A DNA stretch of 35,381 nt, from NCBI RefSeq assembly GCF_000003605.2, contig NW_003134356.1, positions 181,001 through 216,381 of the forward strand, read 5' to 3'. Position numbers and translations under genes: made by a program. A model generated the notes under the pieces. That model was not told where the DNA came from. It saw only the letters and a program-made list of their open reading frames with translations, and searched no databases. This DNA is from Saccoglossus kowalevskii. Lineage: Eukaryota; Hemichordata; Enteropneusta; Harrimaniidae. The stretch's first letter is position 1. Each line of letters opens with the position of its first letter. Positions 20,901 through 30,906 of this stretch are shown here, piece after piece.

Positions 20901-23900
20901 TCGCGCCCTCTAGCTGCAGAACATTTCTATGATGCGGGTGAAAAGACCTTAGAGCTGCTTTTCATTGCAGTCACAATCAATAGGTAACGTAGTTTAGAGA
21001 TAGTTGAAGTAATTTAAATGGTGAAACAATACACAACCATAGTATTTGCGTTTCTTTTATAGAGAGGACGCATTTTAGAAAGATTTATTATAACTGGGAA
21101 AAAACTAACAGACTTTTTAACATTGCCCTCACCGTTGAAAAGTTGAATCCACTTCATTCGCTGATCTCTTTGTCCCCCAACGTCGAACATACTGAAAACG
21201 AAAGAATATACATATTTAGAAAACGGTTAACAAACCGTTGCTATCAGCAGCGCGTGATTTATTTGGAGAGATGGATGTGAGTAACGTACTTTGGCTGTAG
21301 ACTTTGCCCATGACTAAGGTTATTGAGAACTTAATTATTGCAAATATTGTTAATTGGCATCCTGATTTATAAATATTAAGTAGAGTAATTATTTTTCCTG
21401 CTGATATATCAGTGTGTCACAACAGATTCTAATATGTATGGATGGTTAGACGCCTCGGGTGTCTCATAAACGAAGGCTTGGAGGGGGTCGCACGAGTAAA
21501 GTTGATTGCACTGTTGTTGAGGTGTTCCGGTGTAACACCCACGTTTGTGATCAGATTCGGTAACCATCATAGAGTAGGAGTATAAACAATCTGATTAAAA
21601 TGTTATGTAGGTAAAGCCACCGTTTACTTTTAATACACGAACACGTGTTTATGTGCAGGCTATATCAAATTGTAATCAGATGGATCTACATATATCGATC
21701 AATGTACATATGCAGCTTTTTAATATTATTTTTCACATAGTTGTTACCAACAATCATGACAAAAAGAACTGCAGGTGTTACTGATATGCATATGAAAAAA
21801 CAACAACAACATTTTACTATTCTCCATAGAGGCGGTAGACCAAGAGTTACTGAAATTAAGCCACGACCAAGACAGTATGCCACATGTTCAACTTACTGAA
21901 AATGAACACCTTTGACGGAGAATCTTGTCTGAAATATCCCTGTCGTAATAGAACGACTTCGTAAAATATCCTGAAAAATGGCAATGATTATTAATTTATG
22001 TATGCATGTCTAGTATGAAAATGACATAAACAAAAACAATCGGTGCAATGGCTGGGTCCAGCGGTAAAAACAACTGATATTCCCAAGTCTGATCAGAATA
22101 CAGATGGTATACTTGCACAAAATATTTCTATATACTAGTGCTATACAAAAAACAACAACAGTTGGCAGCTGAAGAGATTGTAACAAGATCCTTTTAAAAG
22201 CAGACATTTGCCCTTAAAATTCGTGAATTTCATTGGAACTCGGAAGCAGCAAATTGGGTGTAAATTGCGTGTTTGTATCATCGTCGTGTTGGACATATGT
22301 TCCATCGACGTACACAACGAGTGTAAACTAAATTGTCTGTTTACAAGAAATTTGAATGTGCGCTTGACGACGACCACAACTCTTTATAATCACATGTTAT
22401 CTTGCGACAAAGAGGAGTACATTGGTATAGACACTCTGTGTCACTCTTAAAGACAGACAAACCGGCGGATTTTTTTCCTTGATCTGGTCTTATGAAAAAA
22501 ATGCACACATTCCGCAGGATGGAAGTAGTTTAGTAGTAGAAAAAGTCTCTTTATATAAGTAGAATATATAATATCGATGGGTGGTTCAGGATATGATATA
22601 ACAAAGTGTTTTGACCTATATCGGCACTGATTGATTCAAACCGCGACGCGACGAGAGCAGACCGGTAGCGCTACGCACGCAGGAATGTTGCAGCGCGTGA
22701 TCTATTCGTCTTCTTTCAGTTTTAAACGTGGTTTGCGCAATCGATTGATCAAACAAGATCACCAATGTGTTTAAGCAACACAGTTGTAGCGACGTATATA
22801 ATGAATACATTGTTTTGAACGCATGCTGTACGTTTATGGTGCTTTAACACTTCTTGGTGCCCACGACCAGTCATGATTATGTCTATTGTTACAATTAATC
22901 GTGGATAGCATAACACCTTTAGACTATTCGATCTAGAACGTAAATCAGAAAAAAAAACTATGACAGAATCGAATCACATTTTTACAAACTTTATGCAATC
23001 TGATGGGAGGATACGAGACGCATATATTAACTATATAATCTGTAACTCACTTGATCTGACGGCACAAAATCTTCTTTACCAATTTTGTCAGCCCTATCGA
23101 GGAAACTGACACACAGAGAAATAAATAACTAAAGTTAAGACAACCTCCAATGCTGCAATGCGAAAGTCTCTTAATTTGAGTGTGGTTTACCATAGCGACA
23201 TCAGTAACAGTCACAACCACTAATAGTCGCATCATACTGGTAAATTACAATGATACAAATATGCTCAAAATGATCTATTGATTAGGTTACCACTTCTCCG
23301 AATATTTGATGATTGGGAGCAACCATATAGTTTACCGGATACTACGTATGGGTGTGTATTGTGTAACAAATTTGCTGACAATACCAGCCTACACCCTGAC
23401 TGTCCACCGGGTTCAGAGGCCAAATACAGAAACTGTAAGCAATATATTGAATGCATGTATGTTTGGTTCAAAATAAGCATCAACAAAATATAGAAAACAT
23501 GCTACAAAAATAGTATTGATTTCGTTGTAAATTACTTACTATTTAGCCGAGTCTATTAGTTGGTATTCGTTTGATCGTTCATAACACTGTCGGACACCAT
23601 CGTCGTCCCAAAGACACTGTACGTGTTCAAAAAATATCTGTTGACAAAAGAATTGTCAATCTATTGTATTACTTTGGCTGATTCAGGCAAACCCATGTGT
23701 TACTACTCGGTCGCCCCAATGTGAGTGTCATGTTCAGGTCGAGTTTAAGTCGGACGATTATTAATGATCTTGGTGCAGGCTACTAAGGCGTAGATATATA
23801 GAGCGAGCACAAATATGCACGCGACAGTCGATAACATTATTAGCTTTTAACAGATGAATACAGTTAGTAGAAACGCTAATATTCATGATATATTATAAAA

Positions 23901-25644
23901 TGAAAGAAGAATTAGTTGTTACTGATAATTAGAATTATAAGGTTCATACACAGTTTCTATTAAATACGCCCACTGGCGACACACTACTTCTGTGGCGATA
24001 TCGTTTTGATCTGCTCCTTTATAAAAAAAAAGTTGCTGTTTTTTTGCTATATCCAAAATGACTAAATAACCAAAACGAATTGTCTATTTAAACGTCACAG
24101 AAGAGGGCGCACCAAAGGATAATGGTGTTTGTCAACAAAAGTGAATTAATTACTGCTACGCCGTGGTCGATCATTCCACGTTTTGAAAGCTAATCGAAAT
24201 TATACAAGCACATATACGAACATATGAGAGATTCAAACCCGCAACTCGGCGAATGCGCCTGGCCAATGTGAGCAGGCCCGCTCCCCCCCCCCCCCCGTCA
24301 TGCCATAGTAAATAATAAATACAGCCCAGTATAATCATGGTCAAAGCGACCTACTCGATTACGATTACGATGGAAGTAATCGAAATTACAGGCACATATT
24401 CGACCATATAAACATGATATACGAGATTCGAACTCACAACTCAGCAAACGCCTTGCAATAGGGGATTTTCCGTACAATTGCGAGATCTCGCGAGATGTAT
24501 GAAAAACGCGCGTCGAACGTCTGCCGCAAAAATCGAACGATTTGATTTTGAACTAGAATTTCTTTATTTCGTAACTCACATCGACCGGCCGATCTTCGAC
24601 AGAGGAATATTGCTTTCGAATACCCTTACTTAATCAAAATTGCCTATCATCAAATGTGGACAGCACATTATTAAGCATGGAAATGTCCCCCAAAATACTT
24701 CGCGTTTGTCGAAACCCACGCGATGTTTGACGCCACTACGACGCTATGACCTTTGTTTGTCCTGTTTTTACGTTCGATTTCACGCATAACGCGTGATTCT
24801 CGCAGTGTACGGAAAATGGTCTATTGTAATTAGAGTTTGAGTTGGGAATAAAATAGTGTGACTGTGTATTTGATTTTTACATACCTGGGGGAAATCGTAG
24901 TTCCGTTCGTTTATTCTCATCTCATCTTGGATGTACTTTACTTTGCACTGGTTGTCAGAATTGGACAGCTCGATAGAGGGCGTCAACGTGCTCATGGCCA
25001 TCGTAATAGTCTGCAATATAAGTATTGGGCGCATGTTAATGTACTACACGTATTTTAATATTACACGCATTAAGGCAGCGAGAAGACAAACTATTCAAAA
25101 ATATTGTTTTCAAAGACATTAAAACGTTTCTTCAACTATAGTCAATTAAAAAATCTTAATTTTATGGGTGTTTGAAACATTCAACTAGCAGTGCTATGTT
25201 TTTAATGCCTGCCTTTGCATATGCTTAGTTGAAGTGTATATGTATAGTCAATTGTCTATTGTCTCTTACCAGATGCACTTGAAGTATAGCTTATATGTAG
25301 CACAGTTAGCACAGCCAATAACGTGATAATATAGTAACATATAAGTAATTATTGAACGAATAAAATGGATAAATTAATTTAAAAGCCGTACCATAATAGC
25401 ATCATGTAAATTTCGCCTAATAACGTCGACTATGGCTTGACGCTCCCTGAAATACAAAGAATGTAATTAGATCAGTATATTATCTAATAATGTCTATTTT
25501 GGTCATTTCAATGTTGTATTGTTATCGTAATAGATAACACGGTAATGGGCACGTAATCGTCCTTGTAGATTACTATTGGCTAAGAAGGTTGACTAGATGC
25601 TATATATGACGATGAGACAAATGTTATACATGGAATCAATGCTG

Positions 25645-25691
<47 letters not shown>

Positions 25692-28600
25692 CCGTAGAAG
25701 TGTATACAAAAGATGTACAGAGAAATTTACAAGTCTGAACAAACAACGCACATGGCAATTAAAACAAATCACAAGAACAAAACAACTGTATACAAGTACA
25801 CTACACAACACAGTCAAATCAACTTAGATATGTTTATATATATATATGAACTCCATGGTATACAACGAGTGATGTCAGGTGTTACGAAAAGGTTAAGTGA
25901 TATTATATGTGGTTCTATTTTTGGATTATGACATCGGATCCATAACATGGAATGCGCAGTTTGTAAACAGTGTTTGTTCCTGCGTATCGGCCGACGACCA
26001 AACCTATAGATACCAACTTCAAGTGTCTACGGTAGTACCCGGTAGTACTTGGATAAGTCCCCCCTATAATGTCGGTATTCCTCTTATGTGTCCGAAGTTA
26101 GGTATTTTTAGGACAATCACGTTTCCATCTTCATGAAAAAAGGTACAATATATGGAATACAATTAAAACAGTGTGTTTAACATCTGTGACCTTTGTGTGC
26201 TAATATTTGGCATCTGTCCACGTACCACCTGGGTGTTGAACCCGAGAATACATGAACAGCCTGGTTTCAAAACGAGGACTTGCTAGATACTTAGATACCC
26301 TATGTTCTAAAATGTAATGTGTGTTTGATACATTGTAAACTATACATGTATCTACATCAGACAAGTGACATTGATGCCATCTGAGATCATATTGTAACAG
26401 TGTTATTGTATTCAACTACAAGTTCGTTTAATAGTTTTGACGAATGAAAACAATGTATTAAACAAAAATACGCATATGTACTACAAGCTCTGGCATAGCG
26501 AATTAATTGAACAAATATATAGCACATAGGTAGGAGAGTTTAACATAACATTTATGACAGTATGAAGCAGAAAAGTATATTCAGCAATCTCCTTAATATC
26601 AAGTTCAACTGGACATATCATTGAAATATAATCACTGAATTTAGGATTGTTGATTGAAAGTACACCATTAATATAATATTGTAATACGAAACTAAAATAT
26701 TTGTTTTGTTTTTTTTGTACATTTTCAATTAACCAATTAGGTTAATAACTTAAATTTAAGAAGACGTATAAAATAAAAAATTTAATAAAAATTTAAATAT
26801 AACAGAAATTTTTGACACAACAAGGCAGATCATTTAAATTAATCTTATTTTTTTGTTATAGCCTGGGCTCATTCTGTTCAGTCTAGAAGCCGGTCTCTTA
26901 TACATAAACATTGTCATTGCCGTTTGTATTTTTGCATGTCATTACAAAGTGGGTTTAGTCTTAGATTTCTTCAATGATCCCGATATCAATCAGGTATTTT
27001 TTTTAGTCTGAATATTGTTTTGAAAAAAAAATCAAAAGACGCTTCAATTTGTTTGTCTATTATTGTTTTTATTATTGAGTTTCTGTAATTATTTTGTCTG
27101 TGTTCCTGATTGGTGGATATTAGCATGTGCGTTTCGATCCACTGTTAATTTTCTTGCTTAAAACTGTAGATTCTTTAAATTATTAGTATTCATTATATGA
27201 TTGTAATATTTGATCATTTGTCTCTTGATGAATATATCAAATAAGTATCTGCCGAGTTCTTCCTAACTGTCCACTTGGCGAGTATTTGTGAGACGCAGTA
27301 TAGATCTATGCATATAACTACTGAATTTAGCAACTAAAAGTTTAGGTTGCTACTGTTTATAACAGTGAATTAATAGAATGCATTTGGCTAATTTGTTTTA
27401 ATATTTTTTTCTGATTATATTCTAATCATAAAACTCATTTTGAGTGGTTGCACCATGGCATTCACAGAACAGGGTGTAACACTACATTGGTGTTGATAAA
27501 GCTTCGTAGTCAGTCCCCTAAGGCGTGAATTGCGTATGGGGGGGGGGGGGAACTAAGGTTATAACTCTGTCCAGTCGTGTTACCTATACATGTACTCATT
27601 ACACTCGTGTACTAGTTTGCACTTGTTCCTAGTCAAATTACAAGACTTGATAAATTAATGCGACATCACACAATTACTTATTGGAGATCCCCTATACATC
27701 AACACTTTTCATGCCGACCATGTATTATTTGAGATTTTAGATGTATTACACAATTCTATATCATCTTGTATCTTGTATATTTCCAGACTGACTTACATGG
27801 TCAGGAGTACCGATACAATCTATATAAAGAAAAAATATGTTACTTACATAGATAACATTTGAATAGTAAGAAAACTGTTACTAACTGGTAAAACCGTGCA
27901 TGTATTCTGCTATAGCAGTGTTCCCAGACCCCTTTGAGCATGAAAGTTTTACCGTTCAAGAAAAAAAAAATGATACTTTTGCTAACGGAGGACAGTGTTC
28001 CAAATTTATCCAACTACTATGTAAATTTTGGTGCTATTGTTATGTCACAATGTTGCCAACAATTTCCGGCAACAACACTGTATATCCTCAACAATCCTCC
28101 TGAAGTCAAGAGTCAACACTTTATTTTTAACATTCTTTTTAAAAAAAAAAAAACTTTAGAACGCAATCATTGCTCACGGTCACAAAAAATAACTCTGACC
28201 AAGCATGACTGTATAATTTTGACAATTATTTGAATTTATTGTTTGCACACCGGGTTTAATCAAACCACACAAATCTAACCGAGTCCAGTAAGAATTTTAG
28301 TTAAAAACTCGCTGTAAACGGTGACGTGACGAAACGAGTGATTTATCCTGTCACAAACGGATTATATGCGGCTTTAGAAAACGAAAGCCCGCACATTGAA
28401 CAGAAATGAATAAATACAAACTCAGCACTTACCATAGAACTAGCTGTCCGCGCGCTACATCGATGTAAAGTGGTACCTACTGAGTCCAAGTTATACCCAG
28501 AAGAACAACGACTATCAGCAAGGATTGGCCGACAGACCATGTGAATGAATGGATTTGAAGCGAAAATGAATTTGCATTATGAAAACGAATTTGAAAGATT

Positions 28601-30059
28601 GAAATGAAATTAAAAACGAAATGAATTTTAAAAGGATTATGAATTCGAGAATGCATTTTAAAACGAAAATGAATTTGAAAATTGATTTAAAAATGAAAAA
28701 AAAAGTTTGAAAATGAAAATTGATTTAAAAATGAAAACGGATTTTAAAACTGAGCCACTTCGGTCGCTACTTATGTGCGTTATGAACACTTTTTTTTTGT
28801 TCACGACACAACGGCGCATGAAGGAATTAGAATCCCGTCACTGAATGTAAATGTGCGCACACCACAGCGCGAAGCGTTTGGCGTCGCCATTTCAGACTGT
28901 TATCTCATTTAATTATTACTACAAGCAAGGAAAATATGTATATAATAAGATCACCACGATAATACCACAAAGTATGTACTCAGTCGGTACGGTAACACGT
29001 CGGTTGATACGTTCACCCTACTGCCTTCTTGCATACTTTGCGGTATTCTCGTAATATCCTCAAAATATAACCAGACGCTTTGGGCAATGGTCCTTCATCA
29101 ATATAAATTATCAAAAACTACGAGTACCTACTACCACTTATATACGTTATATAATGAATATATGTCTATATACGTGTGCATTATATATTGCTATAAGGGC
29201 ATCACATGTGTTACCTGAATGGCGCAACAGACTGACTTAATCAATAGCCAGACAATGTGCGAACCAGTAAACCAGCAGTGTATCGGGAACAATCCAAATT
29301 ATTGTACTTACTCGTCGCTAAATCCGTCTTCGTGTAGAATCTTCATCTGCTTCATGATTGTACTCTTTCCAGATTCACCAGCACCTAATAGAATACATGA
29401 ATCTTGTATACTGTCAGTAATCCATCTCTACCTTCCACACAAATGGTGGGAGGGGGGGGGGGGGTCACCGAGCATTTTTTCGAGTCCGAAACATCGTGGA
29501 AAATGATCATAATTTGCATGTTTGCACTAGTTTCTATGTTGAAATTTATTTAAACAATCTCTTCAAATTGTGCTGGGTGACTTGGTATGATAAATTCATA
29601 CGAATCCTGATGTTAAATAAATATTAATTTTATATTAATCATAATTTTATATTAATTATGAATCGATTGTACACAATACATTTCATATATATGTGTATTA
29701 TTATGATCGGTAGTGAACTCTCATAATTATAAAATTATTTCATCGATCGGAAACATTGTCTTCTGTGGTAATAACGTTGTAATCAAATGTGTACTATAGA
29801 ACACAAATAATAAAAAATAAAACCAATCGATACGCAATCGCTTCGCCAGAAAGTAGTGTGTGTAACGCGATTTCCTACCTAAAAGTAACAGTTTCATACA
29901 CCTTTTCTGAAAATCCCAGAATGTCTTGCCGCTAGTTTTGAGAAATCGATCGATTTCTTTACTTCTCCTTGATGCTTGCTTCTGCATCTTCTCTTCGTCT
30001 CCCCTCTGTCTCCGTGGTCTCAAGTGTCTCATTTTAACGTGGTGTACGGCATCTGTCAT
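17922..30059 (-). CDS. Divergent Gs-type heterotrimeric G-protein alpha subunit (13 coding exons)
   Basis: GTP-binding alpha subunit that couples receptors to effectors at the inner membrane; Gs proteins stimulate adenylyl cyclase. Exons: 30059-29879, 29384-29312, 25446-25392, 25010-24885, 23637-23540, 23105-23051, 21970-21897, 21191-21133, 20468-20348, 19275-19142, 18795-18706, 18470-18403, 18074-17922. Every junction is GT-AG and every phase matches, giving 1287 bases and 428 residues. P-loop GAGESGKS is at 61-68, split by a phase-1 intron after the first base of its Gly codon. Helical-domain exons include [13 protein letters not shown]. Switch I is [11 protein letters not shown], with Arg202 at the position that cholera toxin ADP-ribosylates in Gs, and Thr205. 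Switch II is DVGGQRDQR with catalytic Gln228. The guanine-binding motifs are LFLNKCD (291-296 region) and TCAVDT (398-403). The C-terminus NYDLL matches the Gs QYELL type. Oddities: no Met-Gly-Cys start, and a Ser/Cys-rich enlarged loop at about 322-366. ATG 30059 is the first after a possible acceptor at 30111-30110; ATG 30032 is an alternative, and an upstream exon is possible. Divergence suggests a paralog, not the main Gs. Confidence 0.95.
18075..18402 (-). other. Gs-alpha intron 12 with a solitary MITE end
   Basis: 328-base intron (GTATGT donor, CCATAG acceptor). It contains a single inverted-repeat end at about 18250-18279, immediately followed by TTAA (18280-18283). Read inward it begins AGGGCGGTGGTCGTCGCGCC, close to the family A MITE end. 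No matching left end is present before the coding exon at 18074, so this is a truncated or decayed copy. Confidence 0.65.
18796..19141 (-). other. Gs-alpha intron 10
   Basis: 346 bases, AT-rich, GTGAGT donor at 19141 and TTTTCACAG acceptor ending at 18796. No internal feature is seen. Confidence 0.8.
19276..20347 (-). other. Gs-alpha intron 9
   Basis: About 1.07 kb between the exons ending RRVWNN and beginning [10 protein letters not shown]. The donor GTATTT is weak and the acceptor is CGTATAG. It holds the 49-bp CRE-bearing tandem array described separately; the rest is ordinary AT-rich sequence. Confidence 0.8.
19814..20113. repeat. 49-bp tandem array, six units, each with a CRE-type octamer
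   Basis: Units start at about 19828, 19877, 19931, 19980, 20029 and 20078, with a 49-base period except for one 54-base unit that carries a five-base insertion. Each unit contains AAGTCAGTAG, TACATCGCATACATGACGTC and a CTACGATGAAAT-type tail. The octamer is a perfect TGACGTCA in four units (19851, 19954, 20003, 20052) and a one-base variant in two (TGATGTCA at 19905, CGACGTCA at 20101). The inner units are nearly identical, which implies recent expansion or homogenisation. The period, lack of spacers and intronic site rule out a CRISPR array. The array is seen directly; regulatory use is inference. Confidence 0.9.
20469..21132 (-). other. Gs-alpha intron 8
   Basis: 664 bases. It contains a short GC-richer stretch around 20520-20640 with GGGCGGGGC and TACGTCA next to each other, and an 82-codon minus frame (20888-20640) with no recognised domain. 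The frame could be a repeat remnant and is not called as a gene. Confidence 0.6.
21192..21896 (-). other. Gs-alpha intron 7
   Basis: 705 bases, GTAAGT donor and TTTTCAG acceptor. It separates switch I from switch II, splitting the His codon before MFDVGGQ. No repeat or embedded gene seen. Confidence 0.75.
21971..23050 (-). other. Gs-alpha intron 6
   Basis: 1080 bases, GTGAGT donor and TTTTTCAG acceptor. Several short frames on both strands (for example 22208-22450 plus) overlap each other and lack motifs. No feature supported. Confidence 0.7.
23106..23539 (-). other. Gs-alpha intron 5
   Basis: 434 bases with GTAAGT donor and GTGTGTCAG acceptor. Two frames of 71-73 codons on opposite strands overlap completely (23265-23493); neither shows a domain, so both are treated as chance. 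Confidence 0.7.
24189..24290 (-). mobile_element. tRNA-related SINE-like segment, copy 1
   Basis: On the minus strand TGCTCACATTGG resembles a tRNA A box and GGGTTTGAATCTC resembles a B box, spaced as in a tRNA-derived SINE head. The 3' part then runs through CATATG...TTCG...AATTTCGATTA. A related copy follows at 24376-24456. It does not fold as a functional tRNA by eye. Confidence 0.4.
24283..24296. repeat. C homopolymer, 14 bases
   Basis: Run of 14 C on the plus strand (G on the minus, transcribed strand of the Gs-alpha gene), next to the SINE-like copy. One of four G/C runs of 13-14 bases in the window. Confidence 0.95.
24376..24456 (-). mobile_element. tRNA-related SINE-like segment, copy 2
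   Basis: Direct-orientation relative of 24189-24290. On the minus strand it keeps a B-box-like GAGTTCGAATCTC and the AATTTCGATTA block, but the A-box side is cut off where the inverted-repeat element begins at 24456. This suggests the element inserted into this copy. Confidence 0.4.
24456..24826. mobile_element. Inverted-repeat element (MITE-like), 371 bp
   Basis: The left end CAATAGGGGATTTTCCGTAC is mirrored at the right, which read inward begins CAATAGACCATTTTCCGTAC; similarity continues into a GCGAGA block, giving about 30 bp of imperfect terminal repeat. No target-site duplication is visible and there is no coding frame. It differs in its ends from the TTAA families. Confidence 0.7.
25011..25391 (-). 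other. Gs-alpha intron 3
   Basis: 381 bases. The donor GTACGG is unusual but required by phase and protein alignment; the acceptor is TATATTGCAG. No internal feature seen. Confidence 0.75.
25650..25690. repeat. (AC)n microsatellite, about 20 units
   Basis: Uninterrupted AC dinucleotide run inside Gs-alpha intron 2. Frames running through it on either strand (HTHTHT or VCVCVC) are artefacts of the repeat. Confidence 0.95.
26862..27855 (+). CDS. Candidate 3' exons of a small membrane protein, nested in a Gs-alpha intron
   Basis: Exon 26862-26993 (132 bases, 44 codons) has a T-rich tract and TTATAG acceptor and ends CAG|GTATTT. It encodes a hydrophobic helix ([19 protein letters not shown]) followed by [15 protein letters not shown]. 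The sequence after TTTCCAG (27781-27786) gives a second possible exon, 27787-27855, in the same phase: [16 protein letters not shown] and a stop 22 codons in. No upstream exon or start codon was found, and I do not recognise the family. It runs opposite to the host gene. The balanced codon content in an AT-rich intron argues for real coding sequence, but the donor is weak and the second exon is a guess. Confidence 0.38.
27538..27550. repeat. G homopolymer, 13 bases
   Basis: Run of 13 G on the plus strand within Gs-alpha intron 2, preceded by GCGTAT. Confidence 0.95.
28557..28750. repeat. A-rich degenerate tandem repeat
   Basis: Roughly 190 bases made of variants of GAAAATGAATTTGAAAATTG and GATTTAAAAATGAAAA, strongly purine-biased on the plus strand with almost no C. 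No fixed period can be stated by eye; units of about 16-24 bases recur. It lies inside Gs-alpha intron 2. Confidence 0.7.
29385..29878 (-). other. Gs-alpha intron 1 with a 13-base G run
   Basis: 494 bases (GTAGGA donor, CTATTAG acceptor). It includes a G run at 29452-29464 (plus) and a local duplication of ATTTTATATTAAT around 29626-29658. This intron splits the first Gly codon of the P-loop. Confidence 0.8.
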
Positions 30060-30111
30060 TGTATCTAGCGATACATGTGACCACGTGGATTCTTTATCAG
30101 TTGGAGCAACT

Positions 30112-30743
30112 AAAATAACAAGCAGAGGTAATAAGAATCGCAATATCAACGAATTTGTCTCATTGGACTAAACAAAAAGTGTTTGTGATCACGGTTAGTT
30201 TTCTTTCTCGATCGAGCCAACAAATATATAACTATTTTAAACGTTGGGTTTCGCGTTACTAAATGCAGTAAACTCAACTGGTATACTTCTTTGAACAAAA
30301 TGTTATGAAAATCATACAATTGAATATTTTTCACTTGTTTAATTTTACGTCCTGTTAAAACTATAGCGCTTTGAATACATCCATTGTTACAAATACAATA
30401 TTATTATGATTTGTCGTGAACATGACGAAACGTTTCTTACCGCCGGAAAAACGGCATGGATATTTCTTTATTACTTTGACCTTCCACTGGGCCACCTACG
30501 TGGCCATCGTTTCTAAATCTGTTAGGCATACCTAATACTTGTCCTGTTTGGTGAAAGAAACACCAATATCGCTCATGTGTGACACAACACCCTCTGTCCT
30601 TTAACTCCATTCCACTCCACTAATTCCCACTACGTTATTTAATTTTATTATATTATTTTGTTTGTAAAGGTCATGATAAACTGGCCAGCAAGCTGCAACA
30701 ACATGTTGACGATACAACATGCAACACAAGTTTACCCATGACC
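30112..30743. other. Upstream region of the Gs-alpha-like gene
   Basis: TTGTTATTTTAG, ending at 30110 on the minus strand, could be a splice acceptor, placing a 5'UTR (or further coding) exon upstream. No Met-Gly-Cys-type first exon is visible in the rest of the window. A perfect inverted repeat (GGCCACCTACGTGGCC) lies near 30489-30504. No other feature. Confidence 0.4.
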
Positions 30744-30747
30744 TTAA

Positions 30748-30906
30748 AGCGAAGGGGTCGTCACCAGTCCACGCGCGAGAATTGAGTCCCAAGCGACGAT
30801 AACAACGTACGCTTAAACGCAAAGGTCCATGGGTAGACGCTTGTTTGTAAACAACGACACGTCATGGCCGCCTACCGCATGCGCCGCAGGTGATGACTCC
30901 CCCGCT
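30748..30906. mobile_element. MITE, family B, copy 2
   Basis: 159-bp element with intact TTAA on both sides (30744-30747 and 30907-30910). Ends read AGCGAAGGGGTCGTCACCAG (left) and AGCGGGGGAGTCATCACCTG (right, read inward). Internally it matches the reverse complement of 17117-17255. The two copies lie in opposite orientation on either side of the Gs-alpha gene, about 13.5 kb apart. Confidence 0.85.

Larger units (their letters stand above)
23638..24884 (-). other. Gs-alpha intron 4
   Basis: 1247 bases with GTATGT donor and TTGTCAACAG acceptor. It carries two SINE-like segments, a 14-base C run and a 371-bp inverted-repeat element (described separately). The element ends only 58 bases from the intron's donor site. 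Confidence 0.75.
25447..29311 (-). other. Gs-alpha intron 2 (largest)
   Basis: About 3.9 kb between the P-loop exon (GTAAGT donor) and the EERQAIV exon (TTTCAG acceptor). It contains a CA microsatellite, a possible nested plus-strand gene, a 13-base G run, an A-rich degenerate repeat, and otherwise ordinary AT-rich sequence. The 79-codon plus frame at 25897-26136 shows no domain. Confidence 0.75.

Noticed and set aside
23265-23493. Overlapping frames of 71-73 codons on both strands
   Set aside because: They lie fully within a Gs-alpha intron and neither shows domain features; two open strands at once suggests chance.
24189-24456. Functional tRNA gene
   Set aside because: Only box-like motifs are present; the cloverleaf stems do not pair by eye and there are two degraded copies, which fits a SINE better.
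25593-25827. Frames on both strands across the CA repeat
   Set aside because: They are poly-HT and poly-VC translations of a dinucleotide microsatellite.
25897-26136. 79-codon plus-strand frame upstream of the nested exon
   Set aside because: No clear splice sites connect it to the exon at 26862 and no motif was recognised, so it was not added to that gene.
29727-30149. Minus-strand 140-codon frame with a signal-peptide-like start
   Set aside because: Only its middle is the first Gs-alpha coding exon. The hydrophobic start at 30149 lies upstream of a probable acceptor and does not suit a cytosolic G-alpha; the part after 29879 is intron.
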